A stretch of DNA of 64,000 nucleotides, taken from the NCBI RefSeq assembly GCF_004023625.1, contig NZ_RPDJ01000031.1:104851-168850 (forward strand). The letters are read 5' to 3'. Of this stretch, positions 1-9,051 are shown piece after piece. The DNA comes from Streptomyces cavernae (GTDB lineage: Bacteria; Actinomycetota; Actinomycetes; Streptomycetales; Streptomycetaceae). Each line of letters begins with the position of its first letter. Position 1 is the stretch's first letter. The notes under the pieces were generated by a model. That model had not been told where the DNA came from, did not search any database, and saw nothing but the letters and a program-made list of their open reading frames with translations. The position numbers and the translations under genes were made by a program.

Positions 1-89
1 ACCCCTGCCATGTGACCTGGCTCACACAAGCTCACGCCCTGCTGGAGCGGAGCTGAGGCCTTGAGCGAGTTCGAGGACGAGACCGCAGG

Positions 90-132
90 CCGATACGGTC
101 CCCGGGGGCGGAGCGCCCGGAAACCGTATCGG
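90..132. terminator. Strong stem-loop downstream of the FadB-like gene
   Basis: A perfect 10-bp inverted repeat (CCGATACGGT at 90-99, ACCGTATCGG at 123-132) is extended inward by CCGGG/CCCGG pairing. It lies about 100 bp past the end of the leftward FadB-like gene, so a terminator is the simplest reading. There is no T-run, as is usual in Streptomyces. The rest of 1-235 shows no gene; 195-230 has a short direct repeat of CCTCGAGGTCTGC. Confidence 0.5.
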
Positions 133-235
133 GTAGGGGCGGCGGGGCGAAAACCCGTCAGGAGCGGCATGTGTCAGGCGTACCGCTCAGCGCCTCGAGG
201 TCTGCTCCTCGAGGTCTGCGCCTTGGGTCTGCGCC

Positions 236-2410
236 TCACGGCGTGTCCGTGAACCGTTCCCCCTTCTCCGCCTTCGCGACCAGCAGCGCCGGAGGCGTGA
301 ACCGATCGCCGTAGCGGTCGGCCAGTTCGCGCGCGCGGGTCACGAACCCGGTCAACCCGCCCTCGTAGCCGTTGATGTACTGCAGCACGCCGCCGGTCCA
401 GCCGGGGAAACCGATGCCGAAAATGGAGCCGATGTTGGCGTCCGCGACGGACGTCAGCACGCCCTCCTCGAGGAGCCGGACGGTGTCCAGCGCCTCGGCG
501 AACAGCATGCGCTCCTGCATGTCCTTGAACGGGATCTCGGTGCCCGGGCGGGTGAAGTGCTCGCGCAGGCCCGGCCAGAGCTTGTCCCGCTTGCCGTCCA
601 CGTAGTCGTAGAAGCCCGCGCCCGCACTGCGCCCCGTGCGGCCGAACTCGTCCACCATGCGGTCGATGACCGCTTCGGCCGGGTGGGCGGCCCAGGTGCC
701 GCCGGCCTCCTCGACCGCCCGCTTCGTCTCCTGACGGATCTTGCGGGGCAGGGTGAGGGTCAGTTCGTCCATGAGGGAGAGGACCTTCGCGGGGTAGCCC
801 GCCTGGGCCGCCGCCTGCTCCACGGAGGCGGGCTCGATGCCCTCGCCGACCATGGCCACGCCCTCGTTGATGAAGTGCCCGATCACGCGGGAGGTGAAGA
901 ACCCCCGCGAGTCGTTGACGATGATCGGGGTCTTCCTGATCTGGCGGACCAGGTCGAAGGCGCGGGCCAGGGCCTCCTCGCCGGTTCGTCCGCCCTTGAT
1001 GATCTCGACCAGCGGCATCTTGTCGACGGGCGAGAAGAAGTGCAGTCCGACGAAGTCTGCCTGTCGCTCGACGCCCTCGGCGAGCGCGGTGATCGGCAGG
1101 GTGGAGGTGTTGGAGCACAGCAGCGCGTCGGGCGCGACGACCTGCTCGATCTCCTGGAACACCTTGTGCTTGAGCGCCGGGTCCTCGAACACGGCCTCGA
1201 TCACGGCGTCGCAGCCCGCGGCGTCGGCCGGGTCGGCGGTGGGCTTGATGCGGGCCAGCAGCGCGTCCGCCTTCTCCTGGGTGCTGCGTCCCCTGGCCAC
1301 GGCTTTGGCGCAGAGCTTCTCGGAGTAGGCCTTGCCCTTGACCGCGGCCTCGAAGGAGACGTCCTTGAGGATCACCTCGATACCGGCGCGGGCACAGGAG
1401 TAGGCGATGCCGGCGCCCATCATCCCGGCGCCGAGGACGGCGACCTTGCGGACCTGGCGGGGCTCGATGCCCTGGGGGCGGTTTCTGCCCGCGTTGACGG
1501 CCTGGAGGTCGAAGAAGAACGCCTGGATCATGTTCTTGGCGGTCTGTCCGGTGACCAGCTCCGTGAAGTACCGGCCCTCGATGGTCAGCGCGGTCTCGAA
1601 GTCGACCTGGGAGCCCTCGACGGCCGCGGCCATGATGTTGCGCGGGGCCGGATAGGGCGCGCCGTTCAGCTGCTTGCGCAGATTGGCCGGGAAGGCGGGC
1701 AGGTTGGCGGCGAACCTGGGGTTCGAGGGTGTGCCGCCGGGGATCTTGTAGCCGGGCTTGTCCCAGGGCTGGTGGGACTCGGGAGTGGCGTCGATGAAGG
1801 CGCGGGCCTTGGCGAGCATCTCCTCGCGGGTGGTGGCCACGTCGTGCACGAGGCCGTTCTCGAGGGCGCGCCGCGGGTTGTACTGGGTGCCCTGGAGCAG
1901 CACCTTCAGCAGCGCGTCGGCGATGCCCATCAGGCGTACGGTGCGGGTGACGCCGCCGCCGGCCGGGAGCAGACCGAGGGTGACCTCGGGCAGGCCGATC
2001 TTGGAGTCGGGGGTGTCGAGGGCGATGCGGTGGTGGCTGGCGAGGCAGATCTCGTAACCGCCGCCGAGCGCGGCGCCGTTGATGGCGGCGACGACCGGCT
2101 TGCCGAGGGTCTCGATGCGGCGCAGGGAGTCCTTGATGTCGGCGCAGGTGTCGAAGGCCAGCTGGGCGTCCTCGGGGCCGACCCTCATCATGTCCTTGAG
2201 GTCGCCGCCCGCGAAGAACGTCTTCTTGGCGGAGGTGTAGATGATGCCGCGGATGGAGTCCCGCTCGGCCACCGCGCGGTCGGCGATCGCGGCGATGGAG
2301 GCCCGGAAGGCCTGGTTCATGGTGTTGGCGGACTGGTCGGGGTCGTCGAGGACGAGGGTGACGACACCGGTCTCGTCCTGTTCCCAGCGGATGGTCGTGC
2401 TTTCGGTCAT
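236..2410 (-). CDS. fadB: Fatty-acid oxidation complex alpha subunit (enoyl-CoA hydratase / 3-hydroxyacyl-CoA dehydrogenase)
   Basis: 724 aa, usual FadB length. It would hydrate trans-2-enoyl-CoA and oxidise the 3-hydroxyacyl-CoA in the cytoplasmic beta-oxidation cycle. The N-terminal crotonase half carries the oxyanion-hole region AAINGAALGGGYEIC near residue 110. The dehydrogenase half starts with the Rossmann motif VAVLGAGMMGAGIAY near residue 325 and has the typical LHFFSPVDKMPLVEII segment, followed by the C-terminal 3HCDH domain. The thiolase gene ends 28 bp upstream, so the two are almost certainly one operon forming the alpha2/beta2-type pathway. The ATG at 2410 matches the conserved N-terminus. 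Confidence 0.93.
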   Translation of the reverse strand: MTESTTIRWEQDETGVVTLVLDDPDQSANTMNQAFRASIAAIADRAVAERDSIRGIIYTSAKKTFFAGGDLKDMMRVGPEDAQLAFDTCADIKDSLRRIETLGKPVVAAINGAALGGGYEICLASHHRIALDTPDSKIGLPEVTLGLLPAGGGVTRTVRLMGIADALLKVLLQGTQYNPRRALENGLVHDVATTREEMLAKARAFIDATPESHQPWDKPGYKIPGGTPSNPRFAANLPAFPANLRKQLNGAPYPAPRNIMAAAVEGSQVDFETALTIEGRYFTELVTGQTAKNMIQAFFFDLQAVNAGRNRPQGIEPRQVRKVAVLGAGMMGAGIAYSCARAGIEVILKDVSFEAAVKGKAYSEKLCAKAVARGRSTQEKADALLARIKPTADPADAAGCDAVIEAVFEDPALKHKVFQEIEQVVAPDALLCSNTSTLPITALAEGVERQADFVGLHFFSPVDKMPLVEIIKGGRTGEEALARAFDLVRQIRKTPIIVNDSRGFFTSRVIGHFINEGVAMVGEGIEPASVEQAAAQAGYPAKVLSLMDELTLTLPRKIRQETKRAVEEAGGTWAAHPAEAVIDRMVDEFGRTGRSAGAGFYDYVDGKRDKLWPGLREHFTRPGTEIPFKDMQERMLFAEALDTVRLLEEGVLTSVADANIGSIFGIGFPGWTGGVLQYINGYEGGLTGFVTRARELADRYGDRFTPPALLVAKAEKGERFTDTP

Positions 2411-2438
2411 GGCTGCTTCTCCGTAGGGGACGGGACGT

Positions 2439-3653
2439 TCAGAGGCGTTCGACGACGGTGGCGATGCCCATGCCGCCGCCGACGCAGAGGGTGGCGAGTC
2501 CGTAGCGCTTGTCCTGCCGCTCGAGTTCGTCGATCAGCGAGCCCAGGATCATCGCGCCGGTGGCGCCCAGCGGGTGGCCGAGGGCGATCGCCCCGCCGTT
2601 GACGTTGACCTTGTCCAGGGTGAGGCCCATGTCCTTCACGAAGCGCAGCACGACCGCGGCGAACGCCTCGTTGATCTCGACGAGGTCGATGTCGTCGATG
2701 GTCAGCCCGGCCTTGGCGAGCGCCTTGCGGGTGGCGGGTGCCGGGCCGGTGAGCATGATGGTGGGCTCGGAGCCGGAGACCGCGGCGGAGACGATCCGCG
2801 CGCGGGGCCTGAGGCCGTGGCGCTCGCCGACCTCCTTGGAGCCGATGGCGACGAGGGAGGCGCCGTCGACGATGCCGGAGGAGTTGCCCGCGTGGTGGAC
2901 GTGGTCGATCTTCTCCACCCAGTGGTACGTCTGCAGCGCCACCGCGTCGAACCCGCCGAGTTCGCCGATGTCCGCGAACGACGGCTTCAGCTTGGCCAGC
3001 GAATCGGCCGTGGTGCCCGGCCGCATGTGCTCGTCGTGGTCCAGGATCACCAGCCCGCTGCGGTCCTTCACGGGGACCACGGACCGATCGAACCGGCCCT
3101 CCTTCCAGGCCGTCGCGGCTCGCTCCTGGGACAGCGCCGCGTATTCGTCGACGTCGCGCCGGGAGAATCCCTCGATCGTGGCGATCAGGTCGGCGCCGAT
3201 GCCCTGGGGGACGAAGTTGGTGGCGATGTTGGTCATCGGGTCGGCGAACCAGGCACCGCCGTCGGAGGCCATCGGCACCCTGGACATCGACTCCACGCCG
3301 CCCGCGAGCACCAGGTCCTCCCAGCCCGAACGGACCTTGACGGCGGCCATGTTGACCGCTTCCAGGCCGGAGGCACAGAAGCGGTTCTCCTGGACGCCGG
3401 CCACCGTGTCGGGGAGGCCGGCGGCGATGGCGGCGATCCGGGCGATGTCGGAGCCCTGGTCGCCGACCGGGCCGACGACACCGAGCACGACGTCGTCGAT
3501 CGCGGCCGGGTCGAGGCCCGGGAAGCGGGCCCGCATCTCGTGGATGAGCCCGACGACCAGGTCGATGGGCTTGGTGCCGTGCAGGGCGCCGTTCGCCTTG
3601 CCGCGTCCGCGCGGGGTGCGGATCGCGTCGTACACGTACGCTTCGGTGCTCAC
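2439..3653 (-). CDS. fadA: Acetyl-CoA C-acyltransferase (thiolase)
   Basis: 404 aa. It would cleave 3-ketoacyl-CoA with CoA, the last step of beta-oxidation. The nucleophilic cysteine is Cys93 in NRFCASGLEAV. The HEAFA-type motif appears as EINEAFAA, followed by NVNGGAIALGHPLGATGA and the C-terminal LCVGGGMG cysteine loop, so all catalytic parts are present. It lies just upstream of the FadB-like gene on the same strand. The start at 3653 gives the standard N-terminus (STEAYVYDAIRTPRGRG). Confidence 0.93.
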   Translation of the reverse strand: MSTEAYVYDAIRTPRGRGKANGALHGTKPIDLVVGLIHEMRARFPGLDPAAIDDVVLGVVGPVGDQGSDIARIAAIAAGLPDTVAGVQENRFCASGLEAVNMAAVKVRSGWEDLVLAGGVESMSRVPMASDGGAWFADPMTNIATNFVPQGIGADLIATIEGFSRRDVDEYAALSQERAATAWKEGRFDRSVVPVKDRSGLVILDHDEHMRPGTTADSLAKLKPSFADIGELGGFDAVALQTYHWVEKIDHVHHAGNSSGIVDGASLVAIGSKEVGERHGLRPRARIVSAAVSGSEPTIMLTGPAPATRKALAKAGLTIDDIDLVEINEAFAAVVLRFVKDMGLTLDKVNVNGGAIALGHPLGATGAMILGSLIDELERQDKRYGLATLCVGGGMGIATVVERL

Positions 3654-3747
3654 GGGTGAAGAGCCTTTCCGTTGTGCCGCGGCCGGGGCCGTGCGGGGTG
3701 GAGGGGCGGAGGGACCGGGGCGACTCGGGCGGCCGCCGAAGGCCCGG

Positions 3748-4965
3748 TCATCGTCCGGAGCCGCCGGTGCCGCCGGTGCCGCCGGTGGGATCGACGGCCG
3801 TCCCGGACCTGTCAGGTGGACCGGCCCCGTCGCGAGGGAGCGTCGGCTCGGCCGTCAGGTCCGGTATGTCCCAGTCCCGGGCCACCTCCGCCGCGTCGGC
3901 GCCGGGTTGTGCGGGGCCGCCGCGTACGGACGTGTGGGTGACCGAGAAGCGCGGGGCCGGAGCGGGCTGGGTGATGCCGCCGTGGTCGGTGAAGGTGCCG
4001 CGGGCGGCCAGATGCGGGTGGTGGGGCGCCTCGCGCAGTGAGAGCACGGGCGCCACGCAGGCGTCGGAGCCCTCGAAGACGGCCGCCCACTCGTCCCGGG
4101 TGCGGGTCTTGAAGCGGGCCGCGACCGTCTCACGCAGTTCCGCCCAGCGGGACCTGTCCTTGCGGGCCGGGGCCTCCTCCTCGATGCCGAAGATTCTCAC
4201 GAACTCCTCGTAGAACTGCTGCTCGAGGGCGCCCACCGCCATGTACCGGCCGTCGGCGGTCTCGTACGTGCCGTAGAACGGGCAGCCGCCGTCGAGGAGA
4301 TTGGCCCCGCGCCGGTCCTGCCAGCCGCCGGCCGCGAGCATGCCGTGGATCATCGAGGACAGGTGCGCGGTGCCGTCGACGATCGCGGCGTCCACCACCT
4401 GTCCGGTGCCCGTGGCGCGCGCGTGGTGCAGCGCGGCGAGTACGCCGACGACCAGGTAGAGGGAGCCGCCTGCGTAGTCCCCGACGAGGTTCGCCGGGAC
4501 CGCGGGTGGCTGGTCCGGGCTGCCGATCATGCCGAGGGTGCCGGTGAGGGCGATGTACGCGATGTCGTGCCCGGCGCGGTGGGCCAGCGGGCCCTCCTGG
4601 CCCCAGCCGGTCATCCGCCCGTACACCAGCTTCGGGTTGCGGGCGAGACACACCTCGGGGCCCACCCCGAGACGCTCGGCGACGCCCGGCCGGTAGCCCT
4701 CGATGAGGACGTCGGCCCGTTCGGCCAGCCGGAGTACGCGGTCCGGCCCGTCCGCGGACTTCAGGTCGATCAGGACCGAGCGCTTGTTGCGGTTGGTGAT
4801 GTCGTACTCGGGGTCGACGACCAGGCCCGGGACACCCGGCCGGTCCACGCGGACCACGTCGGCGCCCAGGTCGGCGAGGAGCATGGCCGCGAACGGGCCG
4901 GGGCCGATGCCGGCCAGCTCGACCACGCGGACCCCGCTGAGCGGTCCGTGCCCTGCCACTGTCAT
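3748..4965 (-). CDS. CaiB/BaiF family CoA-transferase, alpha-methylacyl-CoA racemase-like
   Basis: 405 aa from the ATG at 4965; reading is open further upstream but the family N-terminus (GPLSGVRVVELAGIGPGPFAA) fits this start. The conserved DLGADVVRVDRPG, NKRSVLIDLK and GHDIAYIALTG segments are visible; the Asp in the last is the expected catalytic residue of class III transferases. Position upstream of thiolase and FadB suggests epimerising 2-methyl-branched acyl-CoA, or transferring CoA, before beta-oxidation. Racemase versus transferase cannot be decided by reading. The C-terminus is a Gly/Thr-rich tail made by a repeated GCCGCCGGT run at 3766-3790. Confidence 0.88.
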   Translation of the reverse strand: MTVAGHGPLSGVRVVELAGIGPGPFAAMLLADLGADVVRVDRPGVPGLVVDPEYDITNRNKRSVLIDLKSADGPDRVLRLAERADVLIEGYRPGVAERLGVGPEVCLARNPKLVYGRMTGWGQEGPLAHRAGHDIAYIALTGTLGMIGSPDQPPAVPANLVGDYAGGSLYLVVGVLAALHHARATGTGQVVDAAIVDGTAHLSSMIHGMLAAGGWQDRRGANLLDGGCPFYGTYETADGRYMAVGALEQQFYEEFVRIFGIEEEAPARKDRSRWAELRETVAARFKTRTRDEWAAVFEGSDACVAPVLSLREAPHHPHLAARGTFTDHGGITQPAPAPRFSVTHTSVRGGPAQPGADAAEVARDWDIPDLTAEPTLPRDGAGPPDRSGTAVDPTGGTGGTGGSGR

Positions 4966-5295
4966 CCAGCCCCCAGCGCTGTCGAACACCAGATGCGACA
5001 CCGGCGACGCCAAGAACACCTTCCAGTCCTCACAAGCTCTCAGCAAGCAAGCGCTCAGTCAAGTGCGGGGTGCCTTCTTGATCGCCTGCTCCCCACGCTA
5101 GCCTCAGCCACCGACAACGGCGCGGGACGGACGGCGGTCGGTGGACGGCAGACGGACCGAAGGCGGTCGACGGACGGCCGGACGACGGCCGGCAGACGGA
5201 CGGAAGCCGGCGGTTGGACGGACGGTCGGCAGACTGGCGGAGGTCGGCGGCAGGCGGCCGGAAGACGCAGACCTGGCAGACGACAAAGGGGTGGT
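4966..5295. other. Divergent intergenic region with GACGG-rich low-complexity tract
   Basis: This 330-bp gap separates the leftward CoA-transferase from the rightward reductase and must hold both promoters. From about 5120 to 5260 it is a degenerate tandem of GACGGACGG/GGCAGACGG words. I see no convincing gene inside it and no clear -35/-10 pair. Confidence 0.5.
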
Positions 5296-6486
5296 ATGGG
5301 CAGGCGGAACGACACCGAGCGCACGTACGACATCGTGCTCTTCGGAGCCACGGGATTCGTCGGCGAACTCACCGCGGAGTACCTCGCCCGGCATGCGCCG
5401 GACGGGCTGCGCTGGGCGGTCGCGGGGCGCGACGCAGGCAAGCTGGAGCGGCTGAGGAACCGGCTGGCGGAGATCGACCCGGCGTGCGCGACCCTGGGTC
5501 TGCTGCGCGCCGACGCGGGCGACGCGGAGTCGATGCGCGAACTGGCCGGGCACGCGCGCGTGGTGGCCACCACCGTCGGCCCGTACGTGCACCACGGCGA
5601 GGAACTGGTCGCCGCCTGCGCGGAGGCGGGGACCGACTACGTGGACCTGACCGGAGAGCCGGAGTTCGTCGACCTGATGTACGTGCGGTACGACGCACGC
5701 GCGCGTGAGACCGGAGCACGGCTGGTGCACGCCTGCGGCTTCGACTCCGTTCCGCACGACCTGGGGGCGTACTTCACGGTCCGGCAGCTCCCCGAGGGAG
5801 TGCCCCTCACCGTGGAGGGATTCGTGCGAGTCCAGGGGATGTTCTCCGGCGGGACGTTCGCCTCCGCGCTCAACCAGTTCTCGCGCGGTCCGCAGATGGC
5901 GGCCGCGGGGCGGGAGCGCAGAAGGCACGAGCCGCGACTGCTGGGGCGGCGTGCCTCCGCCGGACCCGGTGTGCCGCGGTTCGCCAAGGAGGTGGGTGCG
6001 TGGGTGGTGCCGCTGCCCACCATCGACCCGCAGATCGTGGCTCGCTCGGCCCGCGCTCTCGACCGGTACGGGCCCGACTTCCGCTACCGCCACTACGCGG
6101 CCGTCAAACGGCTGCCGTTCGTCCTCGGCGGGGTGGCCTTCGCGGGTACGGTCTTCGCCGCGGCCCAGTTGCCGGCAACCCGGCGCCTGCTCTCCAACCG
6201 GCTCAAGCCTGGTGAGGGGCCGGACGCGGCCAAGCGCGCCAAGAGCTGGTTCACGGTGCGATTCGTGGGTGAGGGCGGTGGCCGCAGGGTCTTCACGGAG
6301 GTCACGGGCGGCGACCCCGGGTACGGCGAGACGGCCAAGATGCTCGCCGAGTCCGCGTTGTCCCTGGCCTTCGACGACCTTCCGGCACGGGCCGGTCAGC
6401 TCACGACGGCGGTCGCCATGGGCGACGCGCTGATCGAACGGCTGCGCCGGGCGGGGATCACCTTCCGGGTCGTGGCCGGGGCCTGA
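5296..6486 (+). CDS. Saccharopine dehydrogenase-like / trans-acting enoyl reductase family protein
   Basis: 396 aa. The N-terminal NAD(P)-binding motif is DIVLFGATGFVGELTAEYLA, followed by AVAGRDAGKLERLRNRL, both typical of the saccharopine-dehydrogenase-like oxidoreductases that include mycobacterial trans-acting enoyl reductases. The middle segment VHACGFDSVPHDLGAYF is a strong family signature. A hydrophobic stretch near residues 275-295 (VLGGVAFAGTVFAAAQL) suggests membrane contact. The ATG at 5296 follows an AAAGGGGTGG Shine-Dalgarno sequence. Substrate is unknown; lipid or polyketide enoyl reduction is an inference from relatives. Confidence 0.85.
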   Translation: MGRRNDTERTYDIVLFGATGFVGELTAEYLARHAPDGLRWAVAGRDAGKLERLRNRLAEIDPACATLGLLRADAGDAESMRELAGHARVVATTVGPYVHHGEELVAACAEAGTDYVDLTGEPEFVDLMYVRYDARARETGARLVHACGFDSVPHDLGAYFTVRQLPEGVPLTVEGFVRVQGMFSGGTFASALNQFSRGPQMAAAGRERRRHEPRLLGRRASAGPGVPRFAKEVGAWVVPLPTIDPQIVARSARALDRYGPDFRYRHYAAVKRLPFVLGGVAFAGTVFAAAQLPATRRLLSNRLKPGEGPDAAKRAKSWFTVRFVGEGGGRRVFTEVTGGDPGYGETAKMLAESALSLAFDDLPARAGQLTTAVAMGDALIERLRRAGITFRVVAGA

Positions 6487-6504
6487 GGGTCAGGCGAAAG
6501 ACCG

Positions 6505-6642
6505 TCACCCGAAGACCGTGTAGAGCATCCCGCCTATCCAGGCGAACCCGGCGAGCACGCCGAGCACGAGGCCGATCATGACGGCGCGCTCGACGGGCGG
6601 GGCGGTGTCGGCGGCGGTCCTGGGGGCACGGTGTGTCGTCAT
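6505..6642 (-). CDS. Small single-pass membrane protein
   Basis: 45 aa: a short polar N-terminus (TTHRAPRTAADTAPPVERA) followed by one clear transmembrane helix (MIGLVLGVLAGFAWIGGML). The reading frame ends 18 bp from the stop of the convergent reductase. No known family is recognised. Such one-helix proteins are common and conserved in Streptomyces, which supports it more than the length does. Confidence 0.6.
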   Translation of the reverse strand: MTTHRAPRTAADTAPPVERAVMIGLVLGVLAGFAWIGGMLYTVFG

Positions 6643-6727
6643 ACGTCACAGCCTGCCGACCACCGCCGGGGCCTGGCATCCGTACAGGTACTCAGATTCG
6701 GTACTCAGGGGGCTCGCTACCGGGAGG

Positions 6728-7087
6728 GGACTCGGTACCGGCAAGACGGACTCGGTGCCGGCGAAGCGGACTCGGTACCGGCAAGACGGACTCGGTACCG
6801 GCGAAGCGGACTCGGTACCGGCAAGACGGACTCGGTACCGGCGAAGCGGACTCGGTACCGGCAAGACGGACTCGGTACCGGGGAGGCGGACTCGGTACCG
6901 GCAAGACGGACTCGGTACCGGCGAAGCGGACTCGGTACCGGCAAGACGGACTCGGTACCGGGGAGGCGGACTCGGTACCGGCAAGACGGACTCGGTACCG
7001 GGGAGGCGGACTCGGTACCGGCAAGACGGACTCGGTACCGGGGAGGCGGACTCGGTACCGGCAAGACGGACTCGGTGCCGGGGAGGC
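6728..7087. repeat. Tandem array, 18 copies of a 20-bp unit (9 copies of a 40-bp higher-order unit)
   Basis: The unit is GGACTCGGTACCGGCAAGAC. Odd units always end CAAGAC; even units end CGAAGC (first half of the array) or GGAGGC (second half), so the true period is 40 bp. Nearly every unit contains the palindrome GGTACC. The array occupies most of the 447-bp gap between the small membrane protein and endonuclease V. Because 20 is not a multiple of three, every frame reads a different peptide repeat, so the array is unlikely to be coding. It stops only 2 bp before the endonuclease V stop codon. Confidence 0.95.
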
Positions 7088-7089
7088 GG

Positions 7090-7785
7090 TCAGGCCGTCG
7101 CCTCGCGCAGCGCCCTGCGGCACAGCGCGTCCGCGCGCCGGGTCGACTCGGGCAGCCGGTAGCCGGAGGTGAGGCGCAGCGTGTGCGCACAGGCGACGTC
7201 GAGGTTCACCCGGTGCCCGACGGAGACGAACACCGGCTTGACGCCGTCCCGGGTGCGCAGCGCCCGGCCCACCTCCTCGGTGCCCGCCAGCAGGGGCGTG
7301 CCGGAACCGCGGGCGGCGCCCGGTTCCTCGTACGAGAAGATGAAGGGGTTCTTGGCGACGCCGATGGTGGGCCATCCGGTGAGGACGCCGAGGTGGCTGG
7401 CGAGGCCGAAGCGGCGCGGGTGGGCGATGCCGTAGCCGTCGCAGACCACCAGGCCCGGGTCACAGGGCAGTTCACCGAGGGCCGCCAGGACGGTCGGGAT
7501 CTCCCGGAAGGCAAGCAGGCCGGGAACGTACGGGAAGGAGATCCGGCCGACCTTCGTGGCCTCGGCGAGCACATCGAGGGTGGCCGCGTCGAGCACGACG
7601 GCCGCCGCGGCGACCACGTCACGCTCGTCGTCGTACGCCACGTCCACGCCGGTCACCCGGCCGGTCCCGGGCGGCGGGCCCGGCTCGTCCAGCACGACCC
7701 GCCCGCGCAGCGCGTCCTGCACGGCACGGGCCTCGTCCTCGGTGGCGGGCCAGTCGACGGGAATGCGTCCGGGTACGGTCGTCAT
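7090..7785 (-). CDS. nfi: Endonuclease V (deoxyinosine 3' endonuclease)
   Basis: 231 aa from the ATG at 7785. It cuts DNA near deoxyinosine arising by adenine deamination. Family motifs: TGVDVAYDDE with the first catalytic Asp, YVPGLLAFREIPTVLAAL, and VVCDGYGIAHPRRFGLASHLGVL with the second Asp and Gly-rich loop, then PTIGVAKN. Length matches bacterial Nfi. Its 3' end abuts the 20-bp tandem array, so any terminator must lie in or beyond that array. Confidence 0.93.
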   Translation of the reverse strand: MTTVPGRIPVDWPATEDEARAVQDALRGRVVLDEPGPPPGTGRVTGVDVAYDDERDVVAAAAVVLDAATLDVLAEATKVGRISFPYVPGLLAFREIPTVLAALGELPCDPGLVVCDGYGIAHPRRFGLASHLGVLTGWPTIGVAKNPFIFSYEEPGAARGSGTPLLAGTEEVGRALRTRDGVKPVFVSVGHRVNLDVACAHTLRLTSGYRLPESTRRADALCRRALREATA

Positions 7786-7953
7786 CGTGGGACGACCGTA
7801 CCCGGTCGGCGTTGCTCCGCGGACGTCTTCGCCTGGCGCCCGGGCCCGCCCGCGCCCGGCGTCCCCGGTCAGGGTGGTGGTCCCGCCCCCTCCGCAGCTG
7901 CCCGTCCCGGAGGTTCCGCGGGAACACCGCGGCCGGTAGGCGTACATGGCCGG

Positions 7954-8277
7954 TCAGCGCCGCAGGGCTCGTTCGAGTTCCTGCTTGTTCATCTTCGAAC
8001 GGCCCTCGATGTTGCGGTTCTTGGCCTCCTCGTACAGCTGGTCGTAGGTGCGTCCCTGGGAGCCCTTGCCGGATCGCAGACCGCCGCGGCGGCCGGACGA
8101 GATGTCCTGGGTCGAGGTGCGGCTCGCCGTCTTGGACTCGCCCTTCCGGGCGCGTTCCTTGTTCACGGTCCGGGCGGCGATCTCCTTGGCGCGCTCGCTG
8201 CTCTCACCGCGTTCCCGCGCGCTCTCCTTGATGTGTTCGTACTGCCGTTCCCGCTTGGGGCTCGATCCGCGTGGCAT
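7954..8277 (-). CDS. Basic small protein with Rho N-terminal-like C-terminal motif
   Basis: 107 aa from the ATG at 8277 (PRGSSPKRERQYEHIKES). Highly charged throughout, with a C-terminal segment YEEAKNRNIEGRSKMNKQEL that matches the Rho_N/SAP-like fold found in many small actinobacterial proteins, often labelled plasmid stabilisation protein. Likely nucleic-acid binding. The label has no functional support here. A promoter would be in the 290-bp gap shared with the SsgA-family gene. Confidence 0.75.
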   Translation of the reverse strand: MPRGSSPKRERQYEHIKESARERGESSERAKEIAARTVNKERARKGESKTASRTSTQDISSGRRGGLRSGKGSQGRTYDQLYEEAKNRNIEGRSKMNKQELERALRR

Positions 8278-8431
8278 GGCCGCGCTCCTTCGTCCGTTGC
8301 TGGTAGCGCCCCTCTCCCAGCCAAGCACGGCCCGCGCGCGGGTGCACGGTCAGCGCACGGGCGGCGCGGGAAGGTGACTCACTCCCCTGGTTGCGTCCAG
8401 ATGACCTTGTTTCACGCCTTGGGGTGAGAGC

Positions 8432-8460
8432 TGTCACCTCGGGGATTGGACTCGGTGACA
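8432..8460. promoter_or_regulatory. Inverted repeat upstream of the SsgA-family gene
   Basis: TGTCACC at 8432-8438 and GGTGACA at 8454-8460 form a perfect 7-bp inverted repeat with a 15-bp spacer, followed closely by AGGTCAC. It sits about 110 bp before the TTG start of the SsgA-family gene and is a candidate operator. The rest of 8278-8567 shows no gene. Confidence 0.4.
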
Positions 8461-8567
8461 GAGGTCACTCGGAATTCGTGTACACGGATTGAGTCGTTCC
8501 GACGTCTCTTCCAATACCCGGTCTCTTCTGCCCGGAGCCCGATCAGCCGTCACGAGGGAGCAAGGCG

Positions 8568-8984
8568 TTGTCCACCGTCATCGAGCAGCCCGTTGAGGCC
8601 CGTCTCGTCGCCGCCGCGCCGCGGATGCCGAGCATTCCCGCGACGCTCCAGTACGACCGGCGTGATCCGTTCGCCGTCCGTATGACCTTCCCGGCCCCGG
8701 CCACCCTGGAGGGCGTCGAGGTCTGCTGGACCTTCGCCCGGGAGTTGCTCAGCGCCGGTATGGACGTGCCGATGGGACAGGGCGACGTACGGGTGCGCCC
8801 GTACGGGTACGACCGCACCGTGCTGGAGTTCCACGCCCCCGAGGGCACCGCCGTGGTGCACGTCCGCGCGGGCGAGCTCCGGCACTTTCTGCAGCGCACG
8901 GCTGACCTCGTGCCGGTGGGGACGGAGCACCTCCAGATCGACCTGGACCGCGACCTGGCTGAGCTGATGCGGGACGCATGCTGA
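8568..8984 (+). CDS. ssgD: SsgA-like sporulation and cell-division regulator (probably SsgD)
   Basis: 138 aa, the usual SsgA-like length. It starts at a TTG preceded by GGGAGCAAGG; no ATG gives the family N-terminus. Family hallmarks seen: a long acidic beta-strand block (RRDPFAVRMTFP), EVCWTFARELLSAGM, the GDVRVRPYG loop, and LIDLDRDLAELMRDAC-like C-terminus. SALPs steer septum placement and wall remodelling in sporulating actinomycetes. The SsgD assignment rests on the remembered neighbourhood of S. coelicolor ssgD, not on alignment. Confidence 0.85.
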   Translation: MSTVIEQPVEARLVAAAPRMPSIPATLQYDRRDPFAVRMTFPAPATLEGVEVCWTFARELLSAGMDVPMGQGDVRVRPYGYDRTVLEFHAPEGTAVVHVRAGELRHFLQRTADLVPVGTEHLQIDLDRDLAELMRDAC

Positions 8985-9051
8985 GTCGTCCCCTGCCCGC
9001 CGCCGGTTCGTCCCGCTCCCCGTAGTCCCACCCTTCGGCCGGCGAATCGCG

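Noticed and set aside
557..2602. 681-aa frame on the plus strand opposite the FadB-like gene
   Set aside because: Mirror of a recognised gene; Gly/Leu/Asp/Val-rich composition is typical antisense of high-GC coding DNA, with no family motif.
6728..7087. CRISPR array
   Set aside because: Units are contiguous with no unique spacers, and no cas genes are present.
6578..7172. Peptides with RTRYRQDGLGTGE-type repeats over the 20-bp array
   Set aside because: All frames on both strands stay open because the array lacks stops; a 20-bp period gives a different peptide in each frame, so this is not evidence of coding.
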